Assembly: GCF_021568315.1 (NCBI RefSeq)
Contig: NZ_JAKGSI010000001.1
Location: forward strand, 496,001 to 560,000
From: Corynebacterium uropygiale
GTDB lineage: Bacteria; Actinomycetota; Actinomycetes; Mycobacteriales; Mycobacteriaceae
Length of the DNA stretch: 64,000 nucleotides
Direction: 5' to 3'
Part shown: positions 32,929-44,177 of the stretch, in pieces
Layout of the letters: each line of letters opens with the position of its first letter
Numbering within the stretch: the first letter of the stretch is position 1
The notes under the pieces: model-generated
What the model was told of the DNA's origin: nothing
The model's input: the letters and a program-made list of their open reading frames with translations, nothing else
Databases searched by the model: none
Position numbers and translations under genes: made by a program

Positions 32929-32969
32929 GGACGCGACCTGTCGCTCACCACGGGGAGGGGGAGGAAGGG

Positions 32970-33578
32970 ATGGAGCTGCTGGTGCCGCGACGCTGCGCGG
33001 GCTGCCACGCGCCGGGGGAGATCCTGTGCGCGGAGTGCCGGCGGGTGCTGGCCTCGCCGCCGCGCAGGGTGGAGCCCCGGGTGCTCACCCACGTGCCGGT
33101 GTTTGCCCTGGGGCCGTGGAGTGGGCCGCACCGGGAGGTGGTCCTCGAGATGAAAGAGCGGGGCCACCGGGCGATCCGGCCGGCCATCGGGGCCGTCGTG
33201 CGCGCTGCGGTGCTCACCCTCGCTGCACGGGGTGAGATCCCGGAGGACATCGTCCTTGTTCCGGCGCCGACGAGTCCGCGCCACGCCCGGCTGCGGGGCG
33301 GCGATCACGTCACCGCCGTCTGCCGGCACAGCGGCTATCCGACGGTCCAGGCCCTGCACCATTTGGGGGTGCGCGATTCTGTGGGCTTGAGCGCCAGCGA
33401 AAGGCGAAGGAATCTGAGCGGGGGTATCGCGCTTTACCCCTGCGTTTCGTGCATTTCTCCTGAGGTTCTCCTTGTTGACGATGTGGTAACAACGGGTGCC
33501 ACTCTGGCCGCTTCTGTAGAAGCCCTGGTCAGCGCGGGTGTGAAGGTGAGAGCGGCGCTGACGCTCGCTTCTGCATGA
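32970..33578 (+). CDS. comF: ComF-family phosphoribosyltransferase-like protein
   Basis: This 202-residue protein has an N-terminal zinc knuckle (C9, C12, C20, C23 in RRCAGCHAPGEILCAEC) and a C-terminal phosphoribosyltransferase domain with the PRPP loop VLLVDDVVTTGATLAASVEAL (about 162-182, given in part). ComF-type proteins support DNA uptake in some bacteria; in actinobacteria the role is undefined. Competence is not implied by neighbours. GGGGAGGAAGGG precedes ATG 32970. It follows lpqB by 41 bases, the usual actinobacterial position. Confidence 0.88.
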   Translation: MELLVPRRCAGCHAPGEILCAECRRVLASPPRRVEPRVLTHVPVFALGPWSGPHREVVLEMKERGHRAIRPAIGAVVRAAVLTLAARGEIPEDIVLVPAPTSPRHARLRGGDHVTAVCRHSGYPTVQALHHLGVRDSVGLSASERRRNLSGGIALYPCVSCISPEVLLVDDVVTTGATLAASVEALVSAGVKVRAALTLASA

Positions 33579-33602
33579 TGGCCGGCACGTGAACGGCGAG
33601 GG

Positions 33603-33608
33603 TAGAGT
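33603..33608 (+). promoter_or_regulatory. Putative -10 element of hpf
   Basis: TAGAGT lies about 44 bases before ATG 33652; a GGAGG ribosome site follows at 33637-33641. The short leader contains the inverted repeats GAATC-GT-GATTC and CCGT-CTGAC-ACGG. The -35 is weak, so stress sigma control is possible. Confidence 0.4.
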
Positions 33609-33651
33609 GAGGGTGAATCGTGATTCCGTCTGACACGGAGGTAGTAAGCAG

Positions 33652-34317
33652 ATGACTACACCTGCTGAGAACACTGATGTCCTGAGCCCGGAGACCCAGG
33701 TGTCCATCACCGGACGCAATGTGGAGGTCCCGGAGCACTTCGCAGATCGGGTGAAGACCAAGCTCGCGAAGATCGAGCGCCTGGACCCCACCCTCACGTT
33801 CTTCCACGTGGAGCTGCAGCACGAGCCCAACCCCCGCCGGGAGGCTCAGTGCGACCGCATTCAGATCACCGCAACCGGCAAGGGCCACCTCGCCCGGGCG
33901 GAGGCCAAGGAAGACAGCTTCTATGCGGCGCTGGAGACGGCGCTGGCCAAGATGGAGCGTTCGCTGCGCAAGGTGAAGGCACGTCGGTCGATCGCCCGTT
34001 CTGGGCACCGCGCCCCGCTGAGCACCGGTGAGGCCGCGGCTTCCCTGGTGAATGAGGCGAAGGAGGCCCAGCAGAACGTCGGCAAGTATGACGTGGACCC
34101 CTACGAGGGCTCCGTGGAAGACGCCACCCCCGGCCAGGTTGTTCGTACCAAGGAGCACCCGGCCACCCCGATGAGCGTCGATGATGCTCTCTCCGAGATG
34201 GAGCTGGTGGGGCACGACTTCTTCCTCTTCGTTGATGAGGACACGGGTCGCCCGTCGGTGGTCTACCGCCGTCACGCCTATGACTACGGGTTGATCTCCC
34301 TGGCTGAGGAAAGCTAA
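33652..34317 (+). CDS. hpf: Ribosome hibernation promoting factor, long form
   Basis: This 221-residue protein has an S30AE domain (about residues 15-115: VSITGRNVEVPEHFADRVKTK, FHVELQHEPN, SFYAALETALAKMERSLRKVK), a linker, and a C-terminal dimerisation domain from about 160 (VVRTKEHPATPMSVDDAL, GHDFFLFVDEDTGRPSVVYRR). The long form joins two 70S ribosomes into inactive 100S dimers in stationary phase and under stress. Situated between comF and secA as in mycobacteria and corynebacteria. A strong hairpin follows the gene. Confidence 0.94.
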   Translation: MTTPAENTDVLSPETQVSITGRNVEVPEHFADRVKTKLAKIERLDPTLTFFHVELQHEPNPRREAQCDRIQITATGKGHLARAEAKEDSFYAALETALAKMERSLRKVKARRSIARSGHRAPLSTGEAAASLVNEAKEAQQNVGKYDVDPYEGSVEDATPGQVVRTKEHPATPMSVDDALSEMELVGHDFFLFVDEDTGRPSVVYRRHAYDYGLISLAEES

Positions 34318-34330
34318 AACCGATCCCCAG

Positions 34331-34365
34331 GAGGCCGCCATCGCAGAATCTGTGGTGGCGGCCTC
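34331..34365 (+). terminator. Strong hairpin between hpf and secA
   Basis: GAGGCCGCCATCGCAG (34331-34346) pairs with CTGTGGTGGCGGCCTC (34350-34365) around AAT: a 16-bp stem with two wobble pairs. It lies 13 bases after the hpf stop and has no T tract. It should separate hpf from secA expression. Confidence 0.65.
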
Positions 34366-34394
34366 GACGCTTGTGCGCATCCCGCGGGGGAAGG

Positions 34395-34404
34395 TGCGTA
34401 CAAT
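34395..34404 (+). promoter_or_regulatory. Extended -10 promoter of secA
   Basis: TGCG followed by TACAAT (34399-34404) resembles the corynebacterial extended -10. No good -35 at 17 bases. The leader would be about 45 bases with AAGGA before GTG 34455. Confidence 0.5.
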
Positions 34405-34454
34405 GTGCCACGACCTACAAGAACAGACGCACATCAAGTTAAGGACCAACACAC

Positions 34455-36992
<2,538 letters not shown>

Positions 36993-37050
36993 GCCAGGTC
37001 CCCGCGGGCGGGGCCCCAGCCCCAGCTCCCCGGGCCCCGCGCCGCTGCCG

Positions 37051-37518
37051 CTAGAGCACTCTCACCGTGCGCACCTGCCAGAAGGCGGGATCCTGTGCGG
37101 CCGGGGTGACCTCGCCCGAAAGCTCCGCCGGCAGCCCAAAGCTCGCGAGGAAAGCGTAGCTGCGGTCTGCCGAGGTGCAGGAGCCATAGACCTCGAGGTC
37201 GGGGCCGTCCACGGCGTGCCGGACATAGGTCCGGTTGAGCCGGACCGGCCCGGGCGGTAGGGGGCGCTGGAGGATGTGATGCCGCAGCAGCTTGGCGCAG
37301 AGCGGGCTGAGCCCCGCCCGGTCGAGGTGGTGCAGCGGGCGGACGCGGAACAGAACGTCGAGAATGATGCGCATGCGCAGTCGTATTTCGGCGTGGAGGG
37401 CGTCGTCGACCTCGCCGAGAGGGATGGCGGAGGGCGGTGTGGGGTCGCGCTCCGGGCCCGGCGGCGGAGGCGGGGCCAACGTTTTGATGTAGCTGAAACC
37501 CGGCATGGGCACGAGCAT
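37051..37518 (-). CDS. Rv3235-like conserved protein
   Basis: This 155-residue protein starts MLVPMPGFSYIKTLAPPPPPG, a Pro-rich head, then about 110 residues with ALHAEIRLRMRIILDVLFRVRPLHHL, LLRHHILQRPLP and a C-terminal AFWQVRTVRVL. This pattern (a basic helix with LxxVRP, ending in a beta-rich half) matches the actinobacterial Rv3235 family of unknown function, found near secA. ATG 37518 is chosen because GGGAG lies 7 bases upstream; ATG 37569 would add 17 residues. Convergent with secA. The role is unknown; conservation beside secA does not show a secretion function. Confidence 0.65.
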   Translation of the reverse strand: MLVPMPGFSYIKTLAPPPPPGPERDPTPPSAIPLGEVDDALHAEIRLRMRIILDVLFRVRPLHHLDRAGLSPLCAKLLRHHILQRPLPPGPVRLNRTYVRHAVDGPDLEVYGSCTSADRSYAFLASFGLPAELSGEVTPAAQDPAFWQVRTVRVL

Positions 37519-37640
37519 GATGACACTCCCTGCGGTGGCAGGGCAGATGAGGCGTGGGCTGGGTATCATTGTGTCACGTTTCCGGTAGGAGCGGGGACGC
37601 CCCATGCAGTGTGGGTAATGGAGAAAGGGATAGATCAGTA

Positions 37641-38051
37641 GTGCGAGGACTAATCGTCGACTATGTCGGTGTGTTAGACGGGACGGATGAGGATCAGCGC
37701 CGGTGGCGGGACCTCTTCGCGGCTGCCAAGAAGAACGGCGTGGGGACCGCCATCCTGTCCAATGACCCCGGCGGACCTGCGGCGGAGCCAATCCGCGAGT
37801 GGGAGTACCGGGGGATTGTCGACGCGGTGTTGCTCAGCGGGGAGATCGGTGCGGAGAAGCCGGACGTCGCCGCGTTCCAGGCCTCCGCGGATGCCCTGGA
37901 CCTGCCGCTCGATGACTGCGTGCTCGTGGATGACTCGATCCTCAACGTCCGCGCGGCGGTGGAGGCGGGCCTCGTGGGCGTCTTCTACCAGCAGTTTGAC
38001 CGCGCCGTGGTGGAAATCACGAACATCTTCGATATCGAGGGGGAATTCTAG
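37641..38051 (+). CDS. HAD-like hydrolase family protein
   Basis: This 136-residue protein has a shortened haloacid-dehalogenase fold: LIVDYVGVLDG (motif I, about residues 4-14), TAILSNDPGG (motif II), a Lys-containing GEIGAEKPDVAAF and LDDCVLVDDSILNVRAAVEAG (motif IV). The motif I Asp at position +2 is Val, as in other DxxGxL-type HAD proteins, so the usual acid/base is absent and phosphatase activity is doubtful. There is no cap domain. GTG 37641 is chosen as the first plausible start after GAGAAAGGGAT. The next gene begins 1 base after its stop, so they form an operon. Substrate unknown. Confidence 0.7.
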   Translation: MRGLIVDYVGVLDGTDEDQRRWRDLFAAAKKNGVGTAILSNDPGGPAAEPIREWEYRGIVDAVLLSGEIGAEKPDVAAFQASADALDLPLDDCVLVDDSILNVRAAVEAGLVGVFYQQFDRAVVEITNIFDIEGEF

Positions 38052-38052
38052 G

Positions 38053-38559
38053 ATGCGCGTCTATCTGCCGGCCACCTTCGGGATGCTGGAGGACCTCAAC
38101 GAGAACGGCGTGTTCCACGCCCGCTCCGGCTATGGCTTCGCCCTGACCCCGGCGCTGAGGGACTTCTACACCGAGGGGGATGAGGAAGAGATCGCCCACG
38201 CGGCCTTCCAGGATGCGGCAGAGGCGTCCATTCGGCTGCTGGCCATCGGCGATGAGGAGGCCTTCCCGCACCGGCGGGTGGTGGTCTCCGTGGATGTCGA
38301 TGATGCTGCGATCACCCTGGACCCTGGCATGGGGGAGTCGGTGGTGCGGCTGAGCCCCGCGCGGATTGAGCGCGATCAGGTGGCGGCGCTGCACGTGGAC
38401 ATCGAGGAGTCGGAGGAGGCAACGGCCAAGGCCATCGAGGTCATCGATGAGTCTGACTTGGGCCAGGAGGACGCGATGCTCACCGTCGGCGATGCCCTCG
38501 ATAACTTCATGGCTTTCTACGATCCGAGCGAGCTCCCCTTCCTCGTCGAGCTGCTCTAA
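38053..38559 (+). CDS. DUF6912-like conserved actinobacterial protein
   Basis: This 168-residue protein starts MRVYLPATFGMLEDLNENG, has a long acidic middle (TEGDEEEIAHAAFQDAAEAS, VDIEESEEATAKAIEVIDES) and ends PSELPFLVELL. There is no signal peptide or membrane helix. The N-terminal MRVYLPAT together with the C-terminal LxWYxxxELxxLL-like segment (here FMAFYDPSELPFLVELL) marks a conserved actinobacterial family of unknown function, usually next to a HAD-like gene and near secA. Translationally coupled to the upstream HAD gene (1-base gap). Confidence 0.65.
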   Translation: MRVYLPATFGMLEDLNENGVFHARSGYGFALTPALRDFYTEGDEEEIAHAAFQDAAEASIRLLAIGDEEAFPHRRVVVSVDVDDAAITLDPGMGESVVRLSPARIERDQVAALHVDIEESEEATAKAIEVIDESDLGQEDAMLTVGDALDNFMAFYDPSELPFLVELL

Positions 38560-38583
38560 GTCCCACACCACGGAGGGTGCACG

Positions 38584-39342
38584 ATGCGTTCTGTTTTCAT
38601 CACTGGAGGCTCGGCGGGAATTGGCCGCGCCACGGTGGACCGATTCCTCGCGAGGGGGTGGCTCGTCGGCGCATATAGCCGCCGCGGTCTTCCCGGGGTG
38701 CGTCACCCGCGCCTCGTCTCGGGGGTTCTCGACGTCCAGAGCCCGGAGAGTTGGTCCCGAGCGTTGGAGGAGTTCACGGCGCACACGGGAGGGTCGCTCG
38801 ATGTGCTGGTGAATAATGCGGGCGTGATCGTCGCCCAGGAGCTGGCGGAGATGAGCGTCCCGGATATCCTCGGCCAGATCCAGGTGAACGCGGCGGGGCC
38901 GACGCTCGGCGCCAAGCTGGCGTATCCCTATCTGCGCAAGGGAAAGGACCCGCAGGTCATTAACCTGGGGTCCGCGAGCGCGATCTATGGCCAGCCGGAG
39001 ATTTCCGTCTACGGGGCCACGAAAGCGTATATCGGTTCCCTCACCGAGGCGCTCAACCTCGAGTGGCGTTCTAAGGGCATCCGCGTGGTGGACGTGTGGC
39101 CGCTGTGGACGCAGACCGCCATGGCCGAGTGCGAGGCCAGCTCCGTCGCCCGGATGGGGGCGCAGATCACCCCGGAGCGGGTGGCCGACGTCGTGTGGGC
39201 GGCGGCGAACCCGCGGACGCGCTGGCAGCGCGGGAAGATCCACTACGGGGTGTCCGCCCGCGATAAGGCCTTCTACGCGGGGCGGAAGCTCTCCCCGGAC
39301 AGGCTGAGCCGCCTCGTCAACGGCTGGCTGTCGGGGGAGTAG
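38584..39342 (+). CDS. Short-chain dehydrogenase/reductase
   Basis: This 252-residue classical SDR has an N-terminal cofactor motif TGGSAGIGRAT, LVNNAGVIV, and a catalytic set with Ser in LGSASAIYG, Tyr-x3-Lys in SVYGATKAYIG (about 147-157). Arg/Ser residues after the first strand (YSRRG) suggest NADP preference. AGGG and GGAGGG precede ATG 38584. The substrate is unknown. Its last 26 bases overlap the convergent permease gene of the accessory operon. It could supply carbonyl reduction to that pathway, but it is on the other strand and lies 24 bases after the DUF6912-like gene, so a shared role is not established. Confidence 0.85.
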   Translation: MRSVFITGGSAGIGRATVDRFLARGWLVGAYSRRGLPGVRHPRLVSGVLDVQSPESWSRALEEFTAHTGGSLDVLVNNAGVIVAQELAEMSVPDILGQIQVNAAGPTLGAKLAYPYLRKGKDPQVINLGSASAIYGQPEISVYGATKAYIGSLTEALNLEWRSKGIRVVDVWPLWTQTAMAECEASSVARMGAQITPERVADVVWAAANPRTRWQRGKIHYGVSARDKAFYAGRKLSPDRLSRLVNGWLSGE

Positions 39343-40846
39343 CGGGGGAATCGGGGTCCCTGGGGGCGCCGGTCTCTTCGGCAGCGCCGGGCTCCCCGTG
39401 CGCCTCCGACTCGAGGTTGAGCTCCGCGAGCTTGCTGAACTCCTCGGTGGAGTCGGCGAAGGTGTCGGTGGTGTTGACCTCGTCGAAGGGGCGCAGGGTG
39501 CCGTCGCGCACCTCGCGGAACATGCCGGTTCCGTAGATGATGAGCAGGAGGAGGATGCCGGCGGCGAAGCCCCACCCGGCCCCCTGGATGGCGAGCACAC
39601 CGGCGGTCACCCCGGCAATCCCGAGGTCCTTCTGGTTCTTCGCCTCCATGATCCCGACGCGGACGCTGACGAACCCCTGGATGATGAGGGTGAGCGCCAA
39701 CCCCACGGCGAGGATGGGCTCCACGAATGTGACGATGGGCAGGAGCAGCAGCCCGCAGTTGGTGCCCCAGCGGAAGGATCCCGCCCCGCCGAAGACCGTC
39801 GTCATCGCCCGTTTGCCCTGCTTGTAGCGCTCGACGATGACGACGTGCATGGCCGCCCAGAGCGGGCCGCACATGGCGACGTCGGGGCCGATGATGCTCA
39901 TGATCATGTTGCGTCCCCCGAAGAGGAGGTGCGCCCTGTTGGGGCTGTAGACCACTTCTTCGTCGCGCCGGACGTGGTCGGCCTCGCGGAGGACGGCCTT
40001 CGCCTGGAGGACGTCGCCGAACACGACGATGTAGGTGGCCAGCACCGTCGGGATGGCGGTGATGAACATCATGGCGGGCGGGAAGCCCACGCCGAAGACG
40101 GTGTACTCACGCCAGAGGGTGCCGAAGTCGGGGTGGGAGAATCCCCACTCGATGGAGGGCCACGGGGCCTCGCCCGCGAGCGGCGCGATGATCACCGCCG
40201 CGAGGATCGACGGGATGATCCCCAGGGAGGCGATGAATCGCCAGCCCACTGCCTTCTGCCGCAGGTGCGTGAAGTAGGTGGAGTACATGAGGAAGAAGGC
40301 GATGAGCACCGCCACCGTGATGGTGACGGGGAAGGAGTGGAAGCGCCCGCCCGGCTGGAAGACGGAGATGATGGCCGCCAGCCCCGCGCCCAGCACGATG
40401 CCGGAGCGCAGCGCCGCGGGCACGATTCTCACCACCTGGGAGGCCAGCCCCGTCACCCCGAGCACCACGGAGAAGATGCCCAGCATGAGCTGGAAGCTGA
40501 TGAGCGCCCAGATCCGCTGTTCCCCTTCGGGGAAGGAGTTGACATAGGTGATGAGCAGGGGGATCGCGGGGGTGATCCAGCCGGGGACGACGGGATCGCC
40601 GAGGAGGTGGTGCGTGAGATAGAGCAGACCATTGAGGGTGACGACGGCCAGCGCCACCTCGAAGGGCATGCCGAGGGCCTCGGTCATGAGCGGGATGGCG
40701 CCGAGGTCCACCACGCACATGAAGAGCCCCTGGGCGAAGTCGGGGAGTTCGAGGCGATAGTGGAGGAAGGGCAGCCGCACGTCGAAGGGACCCAGCCGCC
40801 AGTGCGGGGAGGGCCGGCCGATGCCGAGTTCTTCGGTGTGGTGCAT
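39317..40846 (-). CDS. Membrane carrier, NCS2 (nucleobase permease)-like
   Basis: This 509-residue integral membrane protein has about 12 hydrophobic segments. Two stretches suggest the nucleobase/ascorbate (NCS2) or related SulP superfamily: AALRSGIVLGAGLAAIISVF and GPDVAMCGPLWAAMHVVIVERYKQ followed by GGAGSFRWGTNCGLLLLP. The C-terminal 80 residues are hydrophilic and acidic. Substrate is unknown. It is the last gene of the six-gene minus-strand operon and lies 3 bases after the alcohol dehydrogenase, so uptake or export of the pathway substrate is the likely job. The family call is tentative; a search with the protein would settle it. Confidence 0.6.
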   Translation of the reverse strand: MHHTEELGIGRPSPHWRLGPFDVRLPFLHYRLELPDFAQGLFMCVVDLGAIPLMTEALGMPFEVALAVVTLNGLLYLTHHLLGDPVVPGWITPAIPLLITYVNSFPEGEQRIWALISFQLMLGIFSVVLGVTGLASQVVRIVPAALRSGIVLGAGLAAIISVFQPGGRFHSFPVTITVAVLIAFFLMYSTYFTHLRQKAVGWRFIASLGIIPSILAAVIIAPLAGEAPWPSIEWGFSHPDFGTLWREYTVFGVGFPPAMMFITAIPTVLATYIVVFGDVLQAKAVLREADHVRRDEEVVYSPNRAHLLFGGRNMIMSIIGPDVAMCGPLWAAMHVVIVERYKQGKRAMTTVFGGAGSFRWGTNCGLLLLPIVTFVEPILAVGLALTLIIQGFVSVRVGIMEAKNQKDLGIAGVTAGVLAIQGAGWGFAAGILLLLIIYGTGMFREVRDGTLRPFDEVNTTDTFADSTEEFSKLAELNLESEAHGEPGAAEETGAPRDPDSPATPPTASR

Positions 40847-40849
40847 GGG

Positions 40850-41971
40850 TTAGTCCTCGAAGTCGATGATCTGCCGAAGCGCGAGGCCATCTGCCAGGTT
40901 GTCCATGGCTTCGTTGATGTCGTCGAGCTTGATGTGGGAGGACACAAGCCCCTCGGCGTTGAGGGTGCCTGCCCGCCAGAGTTTCTCGTAGGTGGGGATG
41001 TCGACGCTCGGCACCGCGGAGCCCAGGTAGCTGCCGTGGAGGCGCCGCGCCTGGGAGGTGATGGCCAGCGGGTCGATCTGGATGACCGAGTTCGGAGCGG
41101 GCAGCCCCACCGTCACGGTGATGCCCCCGGGCTTGGTGATGGTGAAGGCCGTCTCCAGGGCCTTCGGGTGCCCGGCGGCCTCGACCACTGCGCTGAAGCG
41201 CGTCCGGGAGGCCTCGGCCTCGGCCGGGGTGGCGACGGCGGTCGCTCCCAGCTCGAGCGCCATCTCGCACTTGGACTCTTGCATGTCGATCCCGACGATC
41301 TCCCGCACGCCCAGGGCCTTCGCCGTGATGATGGCGGCCATGCCGACCCCGCCCAGGCCCACGACGGCCAGGGAGTCCAGGGGTTCGGGCTTGATCTCGT
41401 TGAGGACCGCCCCGCCCCCAGTGAGGATGGCGCAGCCGAAGATCGCCGCGATGGACCAGGGGACGTCGTCGCCAATGGGGACGATGGAGCGGGTGGAGAC
41501 GACGGCGTGGTCGGCGAAGCCGGAGACCCCGAGGTGGTGCTGGATGATCTCGCCGTTGCGGCTGAGGCGGCGGGTGCCGCCCATGAGGGTGCCCTCGTTG
41601 TTGGAGGCGCTGCCCACCTCGCAGGGGATGATGCCGTTGGTGCGGCAGCCCTCGCACTCGCCGCAGCGGGGGAGGAACGTCATGACGACGTGCTGGCCGA
41701 TGCGGAAGTCCTCCACGCCGGGGCCGAGCTGCACGATGGTGCCGGCGGATTCGTGGCCGAGCAGCATGGGCAGGGGGCGGGGCCGGTTGTTGTTGACGAC
41801 GGAGAGGTCGGAGTGGCAGAGCCCGGCGGCGGAGGTCTTCACCAGGACTTCGCCGGGGCCCGGCGGGTCGAGTTGAACTTCGCTGATGGAGATCGGCCGG
41901 GAGGAGGCGTAGGGGCGGGGGAGTCCGGCGCGTTCGAGAACCGCGCCGCGAATGGTGATGGGGGCGTTCAC
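40850..41971 (-). CDS. Zinc-dependent medium-chain alcohol dehydrogenase
   Basis: This 373-residue MDR enzyme oxidises an alcohol to an aldehyde or ketone. Catalytic zinc residues lie in AAGLCHSDLSV and MLLGHESAGTIV; structural zinc cysteines lie in PRCGECEGCRTNGIIPC; the NAD loop is VVGLGGVGMAAIITAKALG with an acidic DMQESK after it, so NAD rather than NADP. It is close to class III/benzyl-alcohol-type long-chain forms. GTG 41971 overlaps the upstream carrier gene stop (GTGA). In context it would oxidise the alcohol released by the monooxygenase-hydrolase pair, which is inference. Confidence 0.87.
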   Translation of the reverse strand: MNAPITIRGAVLERAGLPRPYASSRPISISEVQLDPPGPGEVLVKTSAAGLCHSDLSVVNNNRPRPLPMLLGHESAGTIVQLGPGVEDFRIGQHVVMTFLPRCGECEGCRTNGIIPCEVGSASNNEGTLMGGTRRLSRNGEIIQHHLGVSGFADHAVVSTRSIVPIGDDVPWSIAAIFGCAILTGGGAVLNEIKPEPLDSLAVVGLGGVGMAAIITAKALGVREIVGIDMQESKCEMALELGATAVATPAEAEASRTRFSAVVEAAGHPKALETAFTITKPGGITVTVGLPAPNSVIQIDPLAITSQARRLHGSYLGSAVPSVDIPTYEKLWRAGTLNAEGLVSSHIKLDDINEAMDNLADGLALRQIIDFED

Positions 41972-43227
41972 GGTGTTGTCCTTTTCTCGGTGGGAAGCGG
42001 GTCCTCATCGGTGTCCACCTCGGTGAGGATCTCGCGGATGAAGTCCGATTCGGGGATGTTGGAGTGGCGGGCGATGGAGCGCAGCTCGGCGCGCTCCTCG
42101 GGGGTGAGCTGCTGCTTGTCCTCGAAGCGCTTGGCCAGGAGGGTGCGGGCGCGGCGGCGCAGCTCCGTCTCGGTTTCCAGGGAGGAGCGGTTCTTCACCC
42201 AGGCCCAGCCGATGATGATCATGATGAGGATGCCGATGTAGCCGAGGAAGGGGTAGACCCACCCGATGAGCTCGCTGAATCCGATGAAGCTGAGGACGAA
42301 GCCGATGAGGACCGTGATGACGTACACGGGGTAGAAGCGCTCCCGACGCCCGCGGGTGAGGCGCTTGGCGAGGGCGTAGAACATGCCGATCGCGGTGTTG
42401 TAGATCATGCCGTAGATCGCGAAGGACATGATGACGCCGAGCGCGGGGTGGATCTTCGTGATCATCGCGAGGGTGGGCATTTCGGTCTCCATGACGGTGT
42501 CGACGGAGAGGTACATCGAGCCCACGAGCACCGCGAGGAGGAAGAGGAAGATGAAGCCGCCGACGATGCCGCCGACGCCCACCTCGCGGGAGTCGAGGAA
42601 GTTCCCGCCGATGACGATCGCCATGGATACCACCACGATGACCTGCAGTCCCACGCTGTTGATCGCGGAGACCCACCAGTTGGGCAGGGTGGTGGGGATG
42701 GCCTGCGCCTGCTCGTTGAGGGTGCTGAAGTCCGGGTGCGCGTGGAAGATGGTCCACAGCGTGCCGAGGGTGATGAGCACGATGATGAAGGGGGTGATCG
42801 CGCCAATGATGATCGTCACGCGGTCCACGTTGAGCAGGCCCGTGAGCAGCACGAGCACGAGCATGATCACCGCGCCCACGAACTCCGGCCAGCCGAACTG
42901 CTGCTTGAGATTGGCCCCGGCGCCCGCGAACATGGCGAAGCCGATGCAGAAGAGTGTGAGCATCGTGCCGATATCCATAATTTTCGACGTGATCGGCCCG
43001 GAGATGGCCTCGAAGACGCTCGTGTGATCCTTGGCGCGGTGGTAGCTGCCGAGCTGGAGGATCGTGATGCCGGCCCCCATCATCGCGAGCGAGGTGAGGA
43101 TGGCGCCGAGGATCCCCCAGTTCCCGAAGGCCACGAAGTATTGGAGGGCCTCGCGCCCCGAGGCGAAACTCGCCCCGACGAGCACCCCGATGAAGGCCAT
43201 GGAGATTTCTAGCGATCGCTTCAGCAT
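41968..43227 (-). CDS. YkvI-type membrane carrier
   Basis: This 419-residue membrane protein has about 10-11 helices, starting LEISMAFIGVLVGASFASGREALQYF, which matches the YkvI family (distant APC/LeuT-like carriers with G-x-x-F-x-S-G-x-E in helix 1). The C-terminal 80 residues are cytosolic and charged. Substrates of YkvI proteins are uncharacterised; amino-acid-like solutes are suspected from the fold. It overlaps the upstream hydrolase stop by 7 bases and the downstream dehydrogenase start by 4, so it is an integral part of this operon and probably imports the substrate or a precursor. Confidence 0.75.
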   Translation of the reverse strand: MLKRSLEISMAFIGVLVGASFASGREALQYFVAFGNWGILGAILTSLAMMGAGITILQLGSYHRAKDHTSVFEAISGPITSKIMDIGTMLTLFCIGFAMFAGAGANLKQQFGWPEFVGAVIMLVLVLLTGLLNVDRVTIIIGAITPFIIVLITLGTLWTIFHAHPDFSTLNEQAQAIPTTLPNWWVSAINSVGLQVIVVVSMAIVIGGNFLDSREVGVGGIVGGFIFLFLLAVLVGSMYLSVDTVMETEMPTLAMITKIHPALGVIMSFAIYGMIYNTAIGMFYALAKRLTRGRRERFYPVYVITVLIGFVLSFIGFSELIGWVYPFLGYIGILIMIIIGWAWVKNRSSLETETELRRRARTLLAKRFEDKQQLTPEERAELRSIARHSNIPESDFIREILTEVDTDEDPLPTEKRTTP

Positions 43228-44177
43228 GAGGTCCTCCTGATGAACTCGGCGACGTCGTGGAGGGAACGCTCCCCCTGGCGGATGATCCCCGCCGAGGTGA
43301 ACAACCCGTGGTGATAGCCGGAGAGGTGACGGTAGGTCACGTCGACGCCCGCCCGGGCGAGGGCGAGAGCGTAGGCCCCGCCCTCGTCGGCGAGGGGGTC
43401 ATTGTCGACGGTGAGCACGTAGGCCGGGGGCAGCCCCTCCGGGAGGGGATGGCGCGCCGGGCTGAGGTCCGGGACGCTGCGGTCCTGGCCCTCGGGCACA
43501 TAGGTGTCGATGAACCAGCGCATCGTGTCCGCGACGAGCGGGAAGCCCTCGGTAACCCGCTGGTAGGAGGCCGAGGTGTCAAGGTGCTCCTCGGTGACAT
43601 CCGTGATGGGGTAGAGGAGCACCTGGCTGGACGTCGGCGCGAGGGAGGTGTCCTCGCTCTGGGCGCGCTCGGTGGCGAGGATGGCCGCGAGCTGGCCGCC
43701 GGCGGAGTCGCCGAGGACGCAGATGGAGCTCACGGAGAGGCCGTGCTCGGCGTCGGGGTCACTCAGCCAGCGGTAGGCGGTGCGGCAGTCCTCGATGGCG
43801 GCGGGGTAAGGGTGCTCGGGGGCGAGGCGGTAGTCGACGGCCACGAGCGGGAAGCCGGTCTCGAGGGCGAGGCGCCGGGCGGCGCTGTGGTGGGTCTCGA
43901 GGTTGCCCATGAGCCAGCCGCCGCCGTGGATGAAGAGAATGGCGGTGGTGGGCTGGCTGCGCTCCTCGAGGGGGCGGGGTTCGTAGTAGCGGACCTGGAA
44001 GTCCTCGACGCGGTAGTCGGTGACGTGGGGGTCTTCGTCCTTCAGTCCGTTGCGCTCGCAGGAGGCGATGTAGTTCTCCCGGACCTCGTCAAGGGGCACG
44101 CGGTGGAAGGAGACGGCCCCGGCCTCGCGGAAGGGGCGGAGGGCGGTCCAGGCGTCGTCGGTGATGGGGCGGGTCAT
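43221..44177 (-). CDS. Alpha/beta hydrolase, hormone-sensitive-lipase type
   Basis: This 318-residue esterase has the oxyanion motif LFIHGGGWLMGN, nucleophile elbow LGDSAGGQLAA, catalytic Asp in VDNDPLADEGGAY and His in SGYHHGLF. It belongs to the HSL/esterase group acting on short esters and lactones, with no signal peptide. ATG 44177 overlaps the stop of the monooxygenase gene (ATGA), so the two are coupled. A Baeyer-Villiger oxygenase followed directly by an esterase is the classical pairing for ketone degradation: ketone to ester, then to alcohol plus acid. Substrate chain length is not predictable. Confidence 0.85.
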   Translation of the reverse strand: MTRPITDDAWTALRPFREAGAVSFHRVPLDEVRENYIASCERNGLKDEDPHVTDYRVEDFQVRYYEPRPLEERSQPTTAILFIHGGGWLMGNLETHHSAARRLALETGFPLVAVDYRLAPEHPYPAAIEDCRTAYRWLSDPDAEHGLSVSSICVLGDSAGGQLAAILATERAQSEDTSLAPTSSQVLLYPITDVTEEHLDTSASYQRVTEGFPLVADTMRWFIDTYVPEGQDRSVPDLSPARHPLPEGLPPAYVLTVDNDPLADEGGAYALALARAGVDVTYRHLSGYHHGLFTSAGIIRQGERSLHDVAEFIRRTSC

